DNA of 64,000 nucleotides, taken from contig NZ_JARVRS010000001.1 in the NCBI RefSeq assembly GCF_030209575.1, forward strand, positions 1,798,001 to 1,862,000, in the 5' to 3' direction. The translations under genes and the position numbers were made by a program. Each line of letters starts with the position of its first letter. Position 1 is the first letter of the stretch. Source of the stretch: Leifsonia sp. fls2-241-R2A-40a (GTDB taxonomy: Bacteria > Actinomycetota > Actinomycetes > Actinomycetales > Microbacteriaceae). Shown here piece after piece: positions 16,929 to 24,670 of this stretch. Under the pieces are notes generated by a model. It had not been told where the DNA came from. It worked only from the letters and a program-made list of their open reading frames with translations, and searched no databases.

Positions 16929-18088
16929 CGATCAAGGCGGTCACCCCGCGCGTCGTCGAGCCGCCGGCGCGCCTGGGGATGGGGGTGAGCGTGTACCCGT
17001 CGGCCACCGCGATGGTGTGGCCGGGGGAGGGGCACGCCCACGAGGCGGTCGCGGTGCCGGGTGTGCGACTGGCGCCCGGCGACGTGCTCGTGGAGGTGGA
17101 GCTCGCGACGGTGTGCGGGTCGGACATCCACACGGTGCTCGGCCATCGCCAGGCACCGGCCCCACTCGTGCTCGGGCACGAGCAGGTGGGCCGCGTGGTC
17201 GCGCTGGGGCGCGGCGGGGCGAAGACGACGGACGGCCACCGCGTCTCGCTCGGCGAGCGGATCGTGTGGTCCGTCGCCGTCCCGTGCGGCCGCTGCGTGC
17301 GCTGCCGCCGCGGACTGCCGCAGAAGTGCCTGAGCCTGCAGAAGTACGGACATGAGCGGATGCGCCGCGGCTGGGAGCTGTCGGGCGGCTTCGCGACCCA
17401 CACCCACATCCTCGACGGCACGCCGCTGGTGCGCGTGCCCGAGGAGCTGCCCGCGGAGGTGCTCGCACCGGCTTCCTGTGCCACGGCGACGGTCGCAGCG
17501 GCGGTGGAGGCGGCATCCGTCATCGTCCCGCTCGAGGGCGCGCTTGTGCTGATCGCCGGTGCCGGGATGCTGGGCCTCACCGCGACCGCCATGGCGGTGG
17601 AGGCCGGAGCGCGCGTCGTGATCAGCGACCCCGTGCCCGAGCGGAGGGACGCAGCGCTCGCATTCGGCGCGTCAGGCGTCGCGGATCCGGGAGCAGCAGC
17701 GGGATCGCCGACCGGCCTCGCCGCGGTGCTCGCCAAGGTGGGAGGTCGCTCCCCGGCTCCGACGATCGCGCTCGAGCTGTCGGGCAACCCGGCCGCGGTC
17801 CGGTCGCTGCTCGGAGCGGTGGACGTCGGCGGCGTGCTCGTCCTCGTCGGTTCCGTATCGCCCGGCCCCGAGCTCGGGATCGTTCCGGAGCAACTGGTCC
17901 GGCGCCTCCTCACCATCCGCGGCGTGCACAACTACGCGCCGCGGCACCTGGAGCAGGCGGTCGGCTTCCTCGCCGCCGCGTGGCAGCGGTATCCGTTCGC
18001 CGAGCAGGTGGGCGAGACGTTCCCGCTCGCCGACGTGGATGCGGCGCTCGCCGCGACCGGACATCCGCGCATCGGCGTGCGGCCGTAG
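16925..18088 (+). CDS. Zinc-dependent alcohol dehydrogenase associated with phosphonate catabolism (TIGR03366 type)
   Basis: A 387-residue medium-chain dehydrogenase. Catalytic zinc ligands are the Cys of ATVCGSDIHT and the His-Glu of LGHEQVGRV. The structural zinc site is the four-Cys block from PCGRCVRC to LPQKC. The NAD-binding glycines are GAGMLG. The YGHERMRRGWELSGGFATHTHI stretch and the phosphonate context point to the TIGR03366 clade. It probably interconverts an alcohol and aldehyde arising from phosphonate breakdown; the substrate is unknown. The start GTG at 16925 overlaps the hydrolase stop by 4 bp (GTGA), and the longer frame upstream is read through that gene. Confidence 0.85.
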   Translation: MTIKAVTPRVVEPPARLGMGVSVYPSATAMVWPGEGHAHEAVAVPGVRLAPGDVLVEVELATVCGSDIHTVLGHRQAPAPLVLGHEQVGRVVALGRGGAKTTDGHRVSLGERIVWSVAVPCGRCVRCRRGLPQKCLSLQKYGHERMRRGWELSGGFATHTHILDGTPLVRVPEELPAEVLAPASCATATVAAAVEAASVIVPLEGALVLIAGAGMLGLTATAMAVEAGARVVISDPVPERRDAALAFGASGVADPGAAAGSPTGLAAVLAKVGGRSPAPTIALELSGNPAAVRSLLGAVDVGGVLVLVGSVSPGPELGIVPEQLVRRLLTIRGVHNYAPRHLEQAVGFLAAAWQRYPFAEQVGETFPLADVDAALAATGHPRIGVRP

Positions 18089-18094
18089 CCTTAT

Positions 18095-18703
18095 GTGGTG
18101 TTCGACCGCTTCTTCGACCTCATCCGGGCCGTGCCGGAGCCGGACGACGCCGAGCTGCTCTACGGCGACGACGAGCCGGGGCGCCTGCGCGAGCGCAACC
18201 TGCGCCGCTACCTCGAGCTCCCGCACGCGCCCATCCTGCTGCTCGGGGAGGCGCCGGGATGGCGCGGCATGACGGTCACCGGCGTCCCGTTCACCTCGGT
18301 GCGCGAAGTCGAAGCGGGCGTCCTCCCGGGACTGGAACTGCCCTCGGGGCCGCAGGCGCCGTGGGAGGCGTCGAGCCGCGTGTTCTGGGCGACGATGGAG
18401 CAGTGGCAGGGTCCGCTTCCGCTGTCGTGGCCGGTCTACCCGCACCATCCGTTCGTCCCGGGGCACCCGCAGACGAATCGGACGCCGCGGTCGTCGGAGG
18501 TCCGCCAGGGCGGCCCGGTCGCCCTCGAGCTCATCCGCGCCCTCGGCGTGCAGACCGTCGTCGCGGTCGGGCGGAAGGCCCAGGGGGCGCTCGCCGAGGC
18601 GGGCATCGAGGCGCCGGCGGTGCGGCATCCCGCCCAGGGCGGCGCGCGGATGTTCACCGACCAGCTGCTCGCCCTCAACCGCGCGATGCTCGACGCGGGC
18701 TGA
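18095..18703 (+). CDS. Uracil-DNA-glycosylase-fold protein
   Basis: A protein of about 200 residues with the UDG-superfamily pattern: ILLLGEAPGWRGMTVTGVPFTS near residue 50 (motif A, GEAPG and the following TG.PF), VYPHHP in the middle, TVVAVGRKAQ, and the C-terminal HPAQGGARMF loop in place of HPS. It could excise damaged bases or be a UDG-fold protein of other function. Motif A lacks the D/Q-P-Y arrangement of family 1 enzymes. Two GTG codons (18095, 18098) are possible starts. TAGCCT at 18086-18091, which includes the stop codon of the preceding gene, could be a -10 box giving a leaderless message. Confidence 0.75.
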   Translation: MVFDRFFDLIRAVPEPDDAELLYGDDEPGRLRERNLRRYLELPHAPILLLGEAPGWRGMTVTGVPFTSVREVEAGVLPGLELPSGPQAPWEASSRVFWATMEQWQGPLPLSWPVYPHHPFVPGHPQTNRTPRSSEVRQGGPVALELIRALGVQTVVAVGRKAQGALAEAGIEAPAVRHPAQGGARMFTDQLLALNRAMLDAG

Positions 18704-18723
18704 GGCCGGGCGGGCCAGGGCGC

Positions 18724-19245
18724 TCAGTCCAGGGCGACCGCGTCCCGGTGCTGCGCCGTCTTGTCGAGGTACACGGCCGCATTCTCCGCGATGCTTCGCA
18801 GCTCCTCGTCGGTCAGTTCGCGACGCACTTTCGCGGGGACCCCGGCCACGAGCGAGCGCGGCGGGATGTCGGCGCCCTGCGTGACGACCGCCCCGGCGGC
18901 GACGAGCGACCCGGTGCCGATGCGGGCGCCGTTCATGACGGTGGCGCTCATCCCGATCAGGACGTCGTCCTCGATCGTGCAGCCGTGGAGTACGGCGTTG
19001 TGGCCGACCGAGACCCGGGCGCCGACGGTCAGCGGGAAGGCGGGGTCGACATGGGCCGAGACGTTGTCCTGCAGGTTGGAGTCCGGTCCGATGACGATCG
19101 GAGCGTTGTCCGCCCGCACGACCGCTCCGTACCAGACGCTGGCGCCGGGATGGAGGGTGACGTCGCCCACGACGGTCGCGCCGGGGGCGACCCAGGCGTC
19201 GTCGGCGACCTTCGGGGACCGATCCCCGGGGAGGGCGAAGAGCAT
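18724..19245 (-). CDS. Gamma-carbonic-anhydrase-family hexapeptide-repeat protein
   Basis: A 173-residue left-handed beta-helix protein. Hexapeptide repeats run from VAPGATVVGDVTLHPGASVW to GTGSLVAAGAVVTQG. The trimer metal-site candidates are His in VSAHVDPAF and the two His of VGHNAVLHGC. The C-terminus has the usual LVAGVPAKVRREL followed by a helix. Members bind zinc or iron and may hydrate CO2, but many bacterial ones show no activity, so the reaction is open. The ATG at 19243-19245 has AGGAAGGA upstream. It diverges from the PadR/MFS unit. Confidence 0.88.
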   Translation of the reverse strand: MLFALPGDRSPKVADDAWVAPGATVVGDVTLHPGASVWYGAVVRADNAPIVIGPDSNLQDNVSAHVDPAFPLTVGARVSVGHNAVLHGCTIEDDVLIGMSATVMNGARIGTGSLVAAGAVVTQGADIPPRSLVAGVPAKVRRELTDEELRSIAENAAVYLDKTAQHRDAVALD

Positions 19246-19278
19246 GGCGGTTCCTTCCTGCTGACGCCCTCACGGTAC

Positions 19279-19320
19279 TTGACGAGCGCTTGGTCCGTGC
19301 CGTATATTCCTTCTGGAATA
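19279..19320 (+). promoter_or_regulatory. Promoter with overlapping palindromic operator for the PadR/MFS unit
   Basis: TTGACG (19279-19284) and TATATT (19303-19308) are 18 bp apart. The 16-bp palindrome TATTCCTTCTGGAATA (19305-19320) overlaps the -10 box, 24 bp before the PadR ATG. A repressor bound here would block RNA polymerase. Autoregulation by the PadR protein is the natural reading. Confidence 0.75.
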
Positions 19321-19344
19321 ATCGAACCGGAAGCATCCATTTAC

Positions 19345-19923
19345 ATGTCCGAACCCCGCACCCTCACGCCCCTCGCGGTCGCCGCGCTCGCGCTGCTCGC
19401 CGAGCGTCCGTCGCATCCCTACGAGATGTACCAGACCCTCATGCAGCGGTCGGAGGACCGACTGGTCAAGGTGCGCCCGGGCTCGCTCTATCACACGGTC
19501 GACCGGCTCGAAGCGCACGGCTTCGTCCGCGCCACCGGCACCGAGCGCGAGGGCAACCGGCCCGAACGCACCACCTACGAGATCACCGACGACGGGACGC
19601 GCGCCCTCGGCGAGCGCATCACCGACATCATCGGCACACCCACCAACGAGTACCCCGAGTTCCCTCTCGGGCTCGGGGAGGCCCACAACCTCCCCGTAGA
19701 GACCGTCGTCGCGCTGCTCCGCAAGCGCGTCTCCCTCATCCGCGCCGACACCACGGTGCTGGATGACGCCGTTGCGCACCTGACCGAGCGCGGGGTCCCC
19801 GCGAAGTACTGGCTGGATGTGCGCTACCAACGAGCCCTCGCCGCCGCGGACGCGGCACTGCTCGAATCCCTGATCGCAGACCTCGAGACCGGCGTAGTGT
19901 CCTGGTCCGAGGAAAAGCACTGA
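19345..19923 (+). CDS. PadR-family transcriptional regulator
   Basis: A 192-residue PadR protein. The N-terminal winged helix includes LLAERPSHPYEMYQTLMQRS, VRPGSLYHTVDRLEAHGFV and ERTTYEITDDGTRAL (about residues 15-85). The longer C-terminal half (about 95-185) is helical and probably makes the dimer and ligand site. The ATG at 19345 is just after the palindromic operator. The frame is open far upstream but antisense to the carbonic anhydrase gene. It is followed 11 bp later by an exporter, a common PadR arrangement in which the regulator senses the exported compound. Confidence 0.9.
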   Translation: MSEPRTLTPLAVAALALLAERPSHPYEMYQTLMQRSEDRLVKVRPGSLYHTVDRLEAHGFVRATGTEREGNRPERTTYEITDDGTRALGERITDIIGTPTNEYPEFPLGLGEAHNLPVETVVALLRKRVSLIRADTTVLDDAVAHLTERGVPAKYWLDVRYQRALAAADAALLESLIADLETGVVSWSEEKH

Positions 19924-19934
19924 GAGAAGACCTC

Positions 19935-21608
19935 ATGGAACGTCAATACAAGCCGTGGCCCGCCCTCTGGGCCCTCGTCATCGGGTTCTTCATGATCCTG
20001 ATCGACACGACCATCGTGTCGGTCGCCAACCCGTCGATCATGAAGGGCCTCGACCTCGGCACCGACTACAACGCCGTCATCTGGGTGACGAGCGCCTACC
20101 TGCTCGCGTACGCGGTGCCGCTGCTCATCACCGGCCGGCTCGGCGACCGCTTCGGCCCGAAGAACATCTACCTGATCGGCCTCGTCATCTTCACTGCGGC
20201 GTCCGCCTGGTGCGGGTTCGCGGGATCGATCGGCTTCCTGATCGCAGCCCGCGTCGTCCAGGGCCTCGGCGCCGCACTGATGACGCCGCAGACCATGGCC
20301 GTCATCACCCGCATCTTCCCGCCCGAGCGCCGCGGCGCGGCCATGGGGCTGTGGGGCGCCGTCGCGGGCGTCGCCACCCTGATCGGCCCGCTGCTCGGCG
20401 GCATCCTGGTCGACACCCTCGGCTGGGAGTGGATCTTCTTCATCAACGTGCCCGTCGGCATCGTGGCGTTCATCCTCGCCATGCGCCTGGTGCCGAAGCT
20501 CCCGACGCACACCCACCGGTTCGACATCCTCGGCGTGATCCTGTCCGCGGTCGGCATGTTCCTGCTGGTGTTCGGCATCCAGGAGGGCGGCACCTACGAC
20601 TGGGGCGTCATCTGGGGCCCGATCACCGTGTGGGGCCTCATCATCGCCGGCATCGTCGTGCTCGCCGCGTTCGTGGTGTGGCAGGCCGTCAACAAGAAGG
20701 AGCCGCTGCTGCCGCTCCCGCTCTTCCGCGACCGCAACTTCTCGCTCTCGAACGCCGCCATCACCACGGTCGGCTTCGCGGTGACCTGTATGGCGCTGCC
20801 GCTGGTGTTCTACTTCCAGACGGTCCGTGGCCTCACCCCGACCGAGTCCGCCCTGATGCTCGCGCCGACCGCCGTCTTCTCGGGCGTCCTCGCGCCGTTC
20901 GTCGGCAAGCTCATCGACCGGGTGAACCCGCGCAACATCGCCACCCCGGCGCTGGTCCTGTTCGCCTTCTCGCTGTTCCTGTACTCGCGGATGCTGTCGC
21001 CGGACGTCAACATCTTCCTGCTGCTCATCCCGAGCGCCCTCCTCGGCATCGCGATGTCGGGAGTGTGGGGTCCGATCTCCACGACCGCGACCCGCAACCT
21101 GCCCATGAACCAGGCGGGCGCGGGGTCCGGCGTGTTCAACACGACGCGTCAGATCGGCGCCGTGCTGGGAAGCGCATCCATCGCCGCCCTCATCTCCGGA
21201 CGTCTGGCCGTCGACCTGCCGAAGGTCCCGGGCGGCTCGGCGAACGCGAGCGAAGCGGCCGCCGGGACCGAGCTCCCGCAGTTCCTCCACGCCGGCTTCA
21301 CGCAGGCCATGTCGGAGGCCCTGCTGCTGCCCGCTGCTGTCGCCTTCCTCGGCGCGCTGGTCGTCGTCTGGTGGGAGCGCCCGCAGCCGCCCGCCTGGTC
21401 GCGCCCGGCCGGTGCGGCGGCAGCGCCCGGTGCGACGGCCGTCGACGCGACCGACGGCGTCTCATCCACGCACGGCGCCCACGCCGCCCCGGTCCCGGTG
21501 GATGCGACCGTCCACGGCTCGCACGTCGCCGACGTGCCGCCCGCGACGGATGCGGCCCCCGGCGAGGAGCCGCCGCACGGCGTCCACGCCGCTCCGGTCA
21601 CCGACTGA
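19935..21608 (+). CDS. MFS multidrug exporter, DHA2 (EmrB/QacA) family, with His-containing tail
   Basis: A 557-residue drug:H+ antiporter-2 transporter with 14 predicted membrane helices. Family motifs are WVTSAYLLAYAVPLLITGRLGDRFG (motif A and D1), RVVQGLGAALMTPQTMAVI, and AAMGLWGAVAGVATLIGPLLGG (motif C-like). After the last helix (LPAAVAFLGALVVVWW) comes a hydrophilic tail of about 75 residues with three similar units around THGAHAAPV, VHGSHVADV and PHGVHAAPV. It is co-transcribed with the PadR gene. The substrates are probably toxic organic compounds; none can be named. Confidence 0.9.
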   Translation: MERQYKPWPALWALVIGFFMILIDTTIVSVANPSIMKGLDLGTDYNAVIWVTSAYLLAYAVPLLITGRLGDRFGPKNIYLIGLVIFTAASAWCGFAGSIGFLIAARVVQGLGAALMTPQTMAVITRIFPPERRGAAMGLWGAVAGVATLIGPLLGGILVDTLGWEWIFFINVPVGIVAFILAMRLVPKLPTHTHRFDILGVILSAVGMFLLVFGIQEGGTYDWGVIWGPITVWGLIIAGIVVLAAFVVWQAVNKKEPLLPLPLFRDRNFSLSNAAITTVGFAVTCMALPLVFYFQTVRGLTPTESALMLAPTAVFSGVLAPFVGKLIDRVNPRNIATPALVLFAFSLFLYSRMLSPDVNIFLLLIPSALLGIAMSGVWGPISTTATRNLPMNQAGAGSGVFNTTRQIGAVLGSASIAALISGRLAVDLPKVPGGSANASEAAAGTELPQFLHAGFTQAMSEALLLPAAVAFLGALVVVWWERPQPPAWSRPAGAAAAPGATAVDATDGVSSTHGAHAAPVPVDATVHGSHVADVPPATDAAPGEEPPHGVHAAPVTD

Positions 21609-21612
21609 CACC

Positions 21613-21661
21613 GAAAAGGGAGGAGTTCCCAGCCATCGCGGCTGCGAACTCCTCCCTTTTC
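21613..21661. terminator. Strong bidirectional terminator between the MFS and VOC genes
   Basis: A 16-bp perfect stem (GAAAAGGGAGGAGTTC at 21613-21628 with 21646-21661) and a short inner stem (CAGCC/GGCTG). Its A-rich and T-rich ends serve both converging genes. Confidence 0.9.
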
Positions 21662-21676
21662 CGTTCTCCGACGAGC

Positions 21677-22576
21677 TCAGGCGGCGATGTCCTCCGTTTC
21701 CGACACCACCCGCACCGCGTTCGCCCACGGGTCGTCGAACGCCAGCGTCCTGCCGTCGTCGCGGGTCTGGACGCCGTAGTGCCGCATCCGCTCCTCCAGC
21801 GCGCCCACAGCGTCGGCGGAGGGGAGGCGCAGCTCGACCTCGCCGAGGCCGAGGGCCAGTCGGCGTCGTCCGGCGCCCCGGCTGTTCCACGTGTTCATCG
21901 CCATGTGGTGGTGGTAGCCGCCGGCGCTGACGAACAGCGCCGATCCGCCCAGCGCCGCCGTCGCCTCGAATCCGAGCCGGTCGACGTAGAACTCGCGGGC
22001 GGTCGCGACGTCTCCGACCGAGAGGTGCACGTGCCCGACGGCGGCGTCGCCGAAGACGGCAGCGTCGTCCGAGCCCGACTCCGCGAGCGCCGCTCCCCGC
22101 TCCGTGAGGTGCTCCTCCAGGAAGCCGTTGGGGTCGAGGAACAGGGTGCCCATCTCGACCTGACCGTGGGTCCAACTCCACAGCGACCGGTCGCGGTCCC
22201 AGTAGAGCTCGACCCCGTTGCCCTCCGGGTCGGTGAAGTAGAACGCCTTGCTGACCAGGTGGTCGGCGCTGCCGGTGAAGGTCCCTGGAGCGCGTCGGGC
22301 GACCGAGTAGACGGCCGCGGCCAGCGCCTCCTCGCTGTCGAAGAGGATCGCGGTGTGAAAAAGACCTGCTTCTCCCGGCCCCGCGTGGGCGAGCTCCGGC
22401 GCGTGCTCCAGCACGACGGACGGGGTGGATCCGCGGCCCAGGATCACGCGGTGACCCTCCGACGCGAGCACGCGCAGCGTGACGGCGTCGCGGTAGTACG
22501 CGGTCATCCGGTCGAGGTCGGCGACGCGGAGGGTGACGGCGCCCATGGCGGAGTCGGCGGGGAGCAGTTCGGGCAT
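21677..22576 (-). CDS. VOC-family (glyoxalase/extradiol dioxygenase fold) protein, two-domain CatE-like
   Basis: A protein of about 299 residues with two VOC modules. The first covers GAVTLRVADLDRMTAYYRD to DPEGNGVELYWDR. The second covers GHVHLSVGDVATAREFYVDRLG, GGYHHHMAMNTW and LGEVELRLP. The second module keeps metal-ligand candidates (His of GHVHL, His of YHHHMA, a Glu), but the first lacks the N-terminal His. This is the usual layout of catechol-2,3-dioxygenase-like CatE proteins; the substrate is unknown. The start is uncertain. ATG at 22576 has AAAGGAGG only one base upstream, and the same frame has an ATG at 22603. Confidence 0.8.
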   Translation of the reverse strand: MPELLPADSAMGAVTLRVADLDRMTAYYRDAVTLRVLASEGHRVILGRGSTPSVVLEHAPELAHAGPGEAGLFHTAILFDSEEALAAAVYSVARRAPGTFTGSADHLVSKAFYFTDPEGNGVELYWDRDRSLWSWTHGQVEMGTLFLDPNGFLEEHLTERGAALAESGSDDAAVFGDAAVGHVHLSVGDVATAREFYVDRLGFEATAALGGSALFVSAGGYHHHMAMNTWNSRGAGRRRLALGLGEVELRLPSADAVGALEERMRHYGVQTRDDGRTLAFDDPWANAVRVVSETEDIAA

Positions 22577-22619
22577 ACCTCCTTTAACAGGCTCGGAGGT
22601 CACCGTATTTCACGGACGC

Positions 22620-23306
22620 TCACGTCTCGATCGCGCCGCCGGTCTCGGCGAGGTACCGGCGCAGGGTGAGCCCCGGATCCTCCGACTGCAGCCGGCGGTA
22701 CCGGGCGAAGTCGAGCTGGTCGCGCAGGGACGCGCCGCCGCGCATCCGCTCGGCCTGCGCTCCCTCGACCGACTGGATGCGCGCCGCCTCGGCGAACAGC
22801 GCCTCGCGGTCGCCCGCGGCCAGCACCAGCACCCCGTCGTCGTCGGCCACGATCCAGTGCTCGGGCGTGACCGCGACGCCGTCGAGGAACGCCGAGCGCA
22901 TGGCCGTCCCGGCGGGCGGAACACGCCGCGGACCGAACGGATGCGCGCCCCGGCTGAACACCGGCAGCCCGATCTCGCGCAGCTGTGCGGTGTCGCGGTG
23001 GCGTCCCCAGATGACCGCACCGGACATCCCGGCGCTCGCGGCCTCCAGCAGCATCAGGTCGCCGACGCACGCCTCGTCGTCGCGCCCGCCGTTGTCGACG
23101 ACCAGCACCGCGCCCGGGGGAGCGTCGTCGATCGTCTCGAGCAGCACATCCACACTGCCGAGATGTGTGACGGGGGCGGCGGGCCCGGCGAACGGGCGCC
23201 CCGGCAGCAGAGCGATCAGGTCGACGGGAGCGGTTCCCACGGCGAGGCCGAGACGCACGGCGGCGTCGGCGATCGCGGCGGTGGCGGGGGTGGATGCGGC
23301 GTCCAT
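22620..23306 (-). CDS. RraA-like family protein
   Basis: A 228-residue protein of the RraA/HMG-CHA aldolase fold. The central DNGGRDDEACVGDLMLLEAASAG and GAVIWGRHRDTAQLREIGLPVFSRG blocks match the conserved G-G-x3-A-x-WG-x7-R region, and VADDDGVLVLAAGDREAL follows. True RraA inhibits RNase E, while relatives are divalent-metal aldolases or decarboxylases acting on oxaloacetate or 4-hydroxy-4-methyl-2-oxoglutarate. The Asp-Asp-Glu changes near the active site leave the role open. It lies between the VOC gene and purC on the same strand with no clear functional link. Confidence 0.85.
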   Translation of the reverse strand: MDAASTPATAAIADAAVRLGLAVGTAPVDLIALLPGRPFAGPAAPVTHLGSVDVLLETIDDAPPGAVLVVDNGGRDDEACVGDLMLLEAASAGMSGAVIWGRHRDTAQLREIGLPVFSRGAHPFGPRRVPPAGTAMRSAFLDGVAVTPEHWIVADDDGVLVLAAGDREALFAEAARIQSVEGAQAERMRGGASLRDQLDFARYRRLQSEDPGLTLRRYLAETGGAIET

Positions 23307-23350
23307 GACGCGACGCTATACCCGCGGATATGCGTGGCAGCGCATGCGCG

Positions 23351-24253
23351 CTACTCGCCGGTCAGGCGCTCCAAGAGCTCGCGGTAGCGGGCAGCCGTCC
23401 GCTCGACGATATCGGCCGGGAGGGCGGGCGGGGTGCCCGTCTTATCCCAGTTCGCCGCCAGCCAGTCACGCACGATCTGCTTGTCAAAGCTCGCCATCCG
23501 CTCCTCCGGCGTGCGGCCGGCGGCGTAGGCGGCCGCATCCCAGTACCGGCTCGAGTCGCTGGTCAGCACCTCGTCCGCGAGGGTGATGTCGCCCGACTCC
23601 CGATCGGCCCCGAACTCGAACTTCGTGTCGGCGATGATGACGCCGCGCGCTTCCGCGATCGCCGCTCCGCGCTCGTAGACGTGCAGCGACAGCCGGCGCA
23701 GCTCCTCCGCGACATCCCGGCCTACCAGCTCGACCGTGCGCTCGAAGCTGATGTTCTCGTCGTGCTGGCCCATGGGAGCCTTCCACGCCGGCGTGTAGAT
23801 CGGCTCCGGCAGCCGGTCGCCGTTCTGCAGCCCTGCGGGCAACGGGATGCCGCACACGCTCTGCGACGCGCGGTACTCCGCCCATCCACTGCCCGTGAGG
23901 TAGCCGCGCACGACGCACTCGATCGGGTACATGTCGAGCGGCTTCGCGAGCATCGACCGCCCGGCCACCTCGCCCGGAATCCGCTCCACCACACGCTCGC
24001 CGACCAGCGCGTGGTCGGGGATGAGGTGGTTCGGCACATCGTCCAGCTGGTCGAACCACCACAGGCTCAGGGTCGTGAGCAGTCCGCCCTTGCCCGGGAT
24101 GCCCGGCTCGAGCACATGGTCGAAGGCGCTGACGCGGTCGCTGGCGACCACCAGCACGCTGTCGGTGTCGTCGAGCCCGTCCGCCCCGGTCGGGACGAAC
24201 AGGTCCCGCACCTTGCCCGAGTAGACGTGGACCCATCCCGGAAGTTCGCTCAC
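23351..24253 (-). CDS. purC: Phosphoribosylaminoimidazole-succinocarboxamide synthase
   Basis: A 300-residue SAICAR synthetase that joins CAIR and aspartate with ATP in purine synthesis. Landmarks are VYSGKVRDLF (ATP loop), LVVASDRVSAFDHVLEPGIPGKG, PIECVVRGYLTGSGWAEY, IIADTKFEFG and EVLTSDSSRYW. The length is the long type found in actinobacteria and yeast. The start codon is GTG (24251-24253). It is transcribed alone, although purD follows a few genes away on the same strand. Confidence 0.97.
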   Translation of the reverse strand: MSELPGWVHVYSGKVRDLFVPTGADGLDDTDSVLVVASDRVSAFDHVLEPGIPGKGGLLTTLSLWWFDQLDDVPNHLIPDHALVGERVVERIPGEVAGRSMLAKPLDMYPIECVVRGYLTGSGWAEYRASQSVCGIPLPAGLQNGDRLPEPIYTPAWKAPMGQHDENISFERTVELVGRDVAEELRRLSLHVYERGAAIAEARGVIIADTKFEFGADRESGDITLADEVLTSDSSRYWDAAAYAAGRTPEERMASFDKQIVRDWLAANWDKTGTPPALPADIVERTAARYRELLERLTGE

Positions 24254-24297
24254 CCGTCCATCGTAGAGCGGGTGAGCGAACGGCCCGGGTCGGGCGG

Positions 24298-24660
24298 TCA
24301 GGTGAGCAGCTTTGCCTTGGCGGAGGCGAACTCCTCGTCGGTGAGCACGCCCTGCGTGTGCAGTGTGGCCAGCTGCTGGAGTTTCGCCATCATGTCGTCC
24401 CCGCCGCCGGCGACCGCGGGCTGAGCCGGCGCCGCCTGCTGCTGCAGCGCAGCCTGCTGAGCCGCTGCCTGCTGCGCCATCTGCTGCATCTCGAGCTGCT
24501 GTTGCTGCTGCTCGTACTGCTGCTGCTCGTACTGGTTCTGCGCTTTCTCCTGCTGGTGCCGCTGCACGCTGCCGGAGACCGCGGTCGCGGTCCCCGCGAC
24601 GACTGCTGTGCGCGCCGCCATCCCGATCAGTCCCGGGCGTCCCATTCGCCTCAACGGCAT
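24298..24660 (-). CDS. SHOCT-domain protein with glutamine-rich coiled coil
   Basis: A 120-residue protein in three parts. First is a short basic and hydrophobic N-terminus (GLIGMAARTAVVAGTATAVSG). Next is a Gln-rich stretch of about 40 residues likely to form a coiled coil or disordered arm. Last is a C-terminal SHOCT domain (MMAKLQQLATLHTQGVLTDEEFASAKAKLL). SHOCT is a short oligomerisation domain often at protein ends. The ATG at 24658-24660 has GAGGAGG upstream. It is 10 bp downstream of the DUF6325 gene and clearly co-transcribed. The function is unknown. Confidence 0.85.
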   Translation of the reverse strand: MPLRRMGRPGLIGMAARTAVVAGTATAVSGSVQRHQQEKAQNQYEQQQYEQQQQQLEMQQMAQQAAAQQAALQQQAAPAQPAVAGGGDDMMAKLQQLATLHTQGVLTDEEFASAKAKLLT

Positions 24661-24670
24661 GGTGTCCTCC

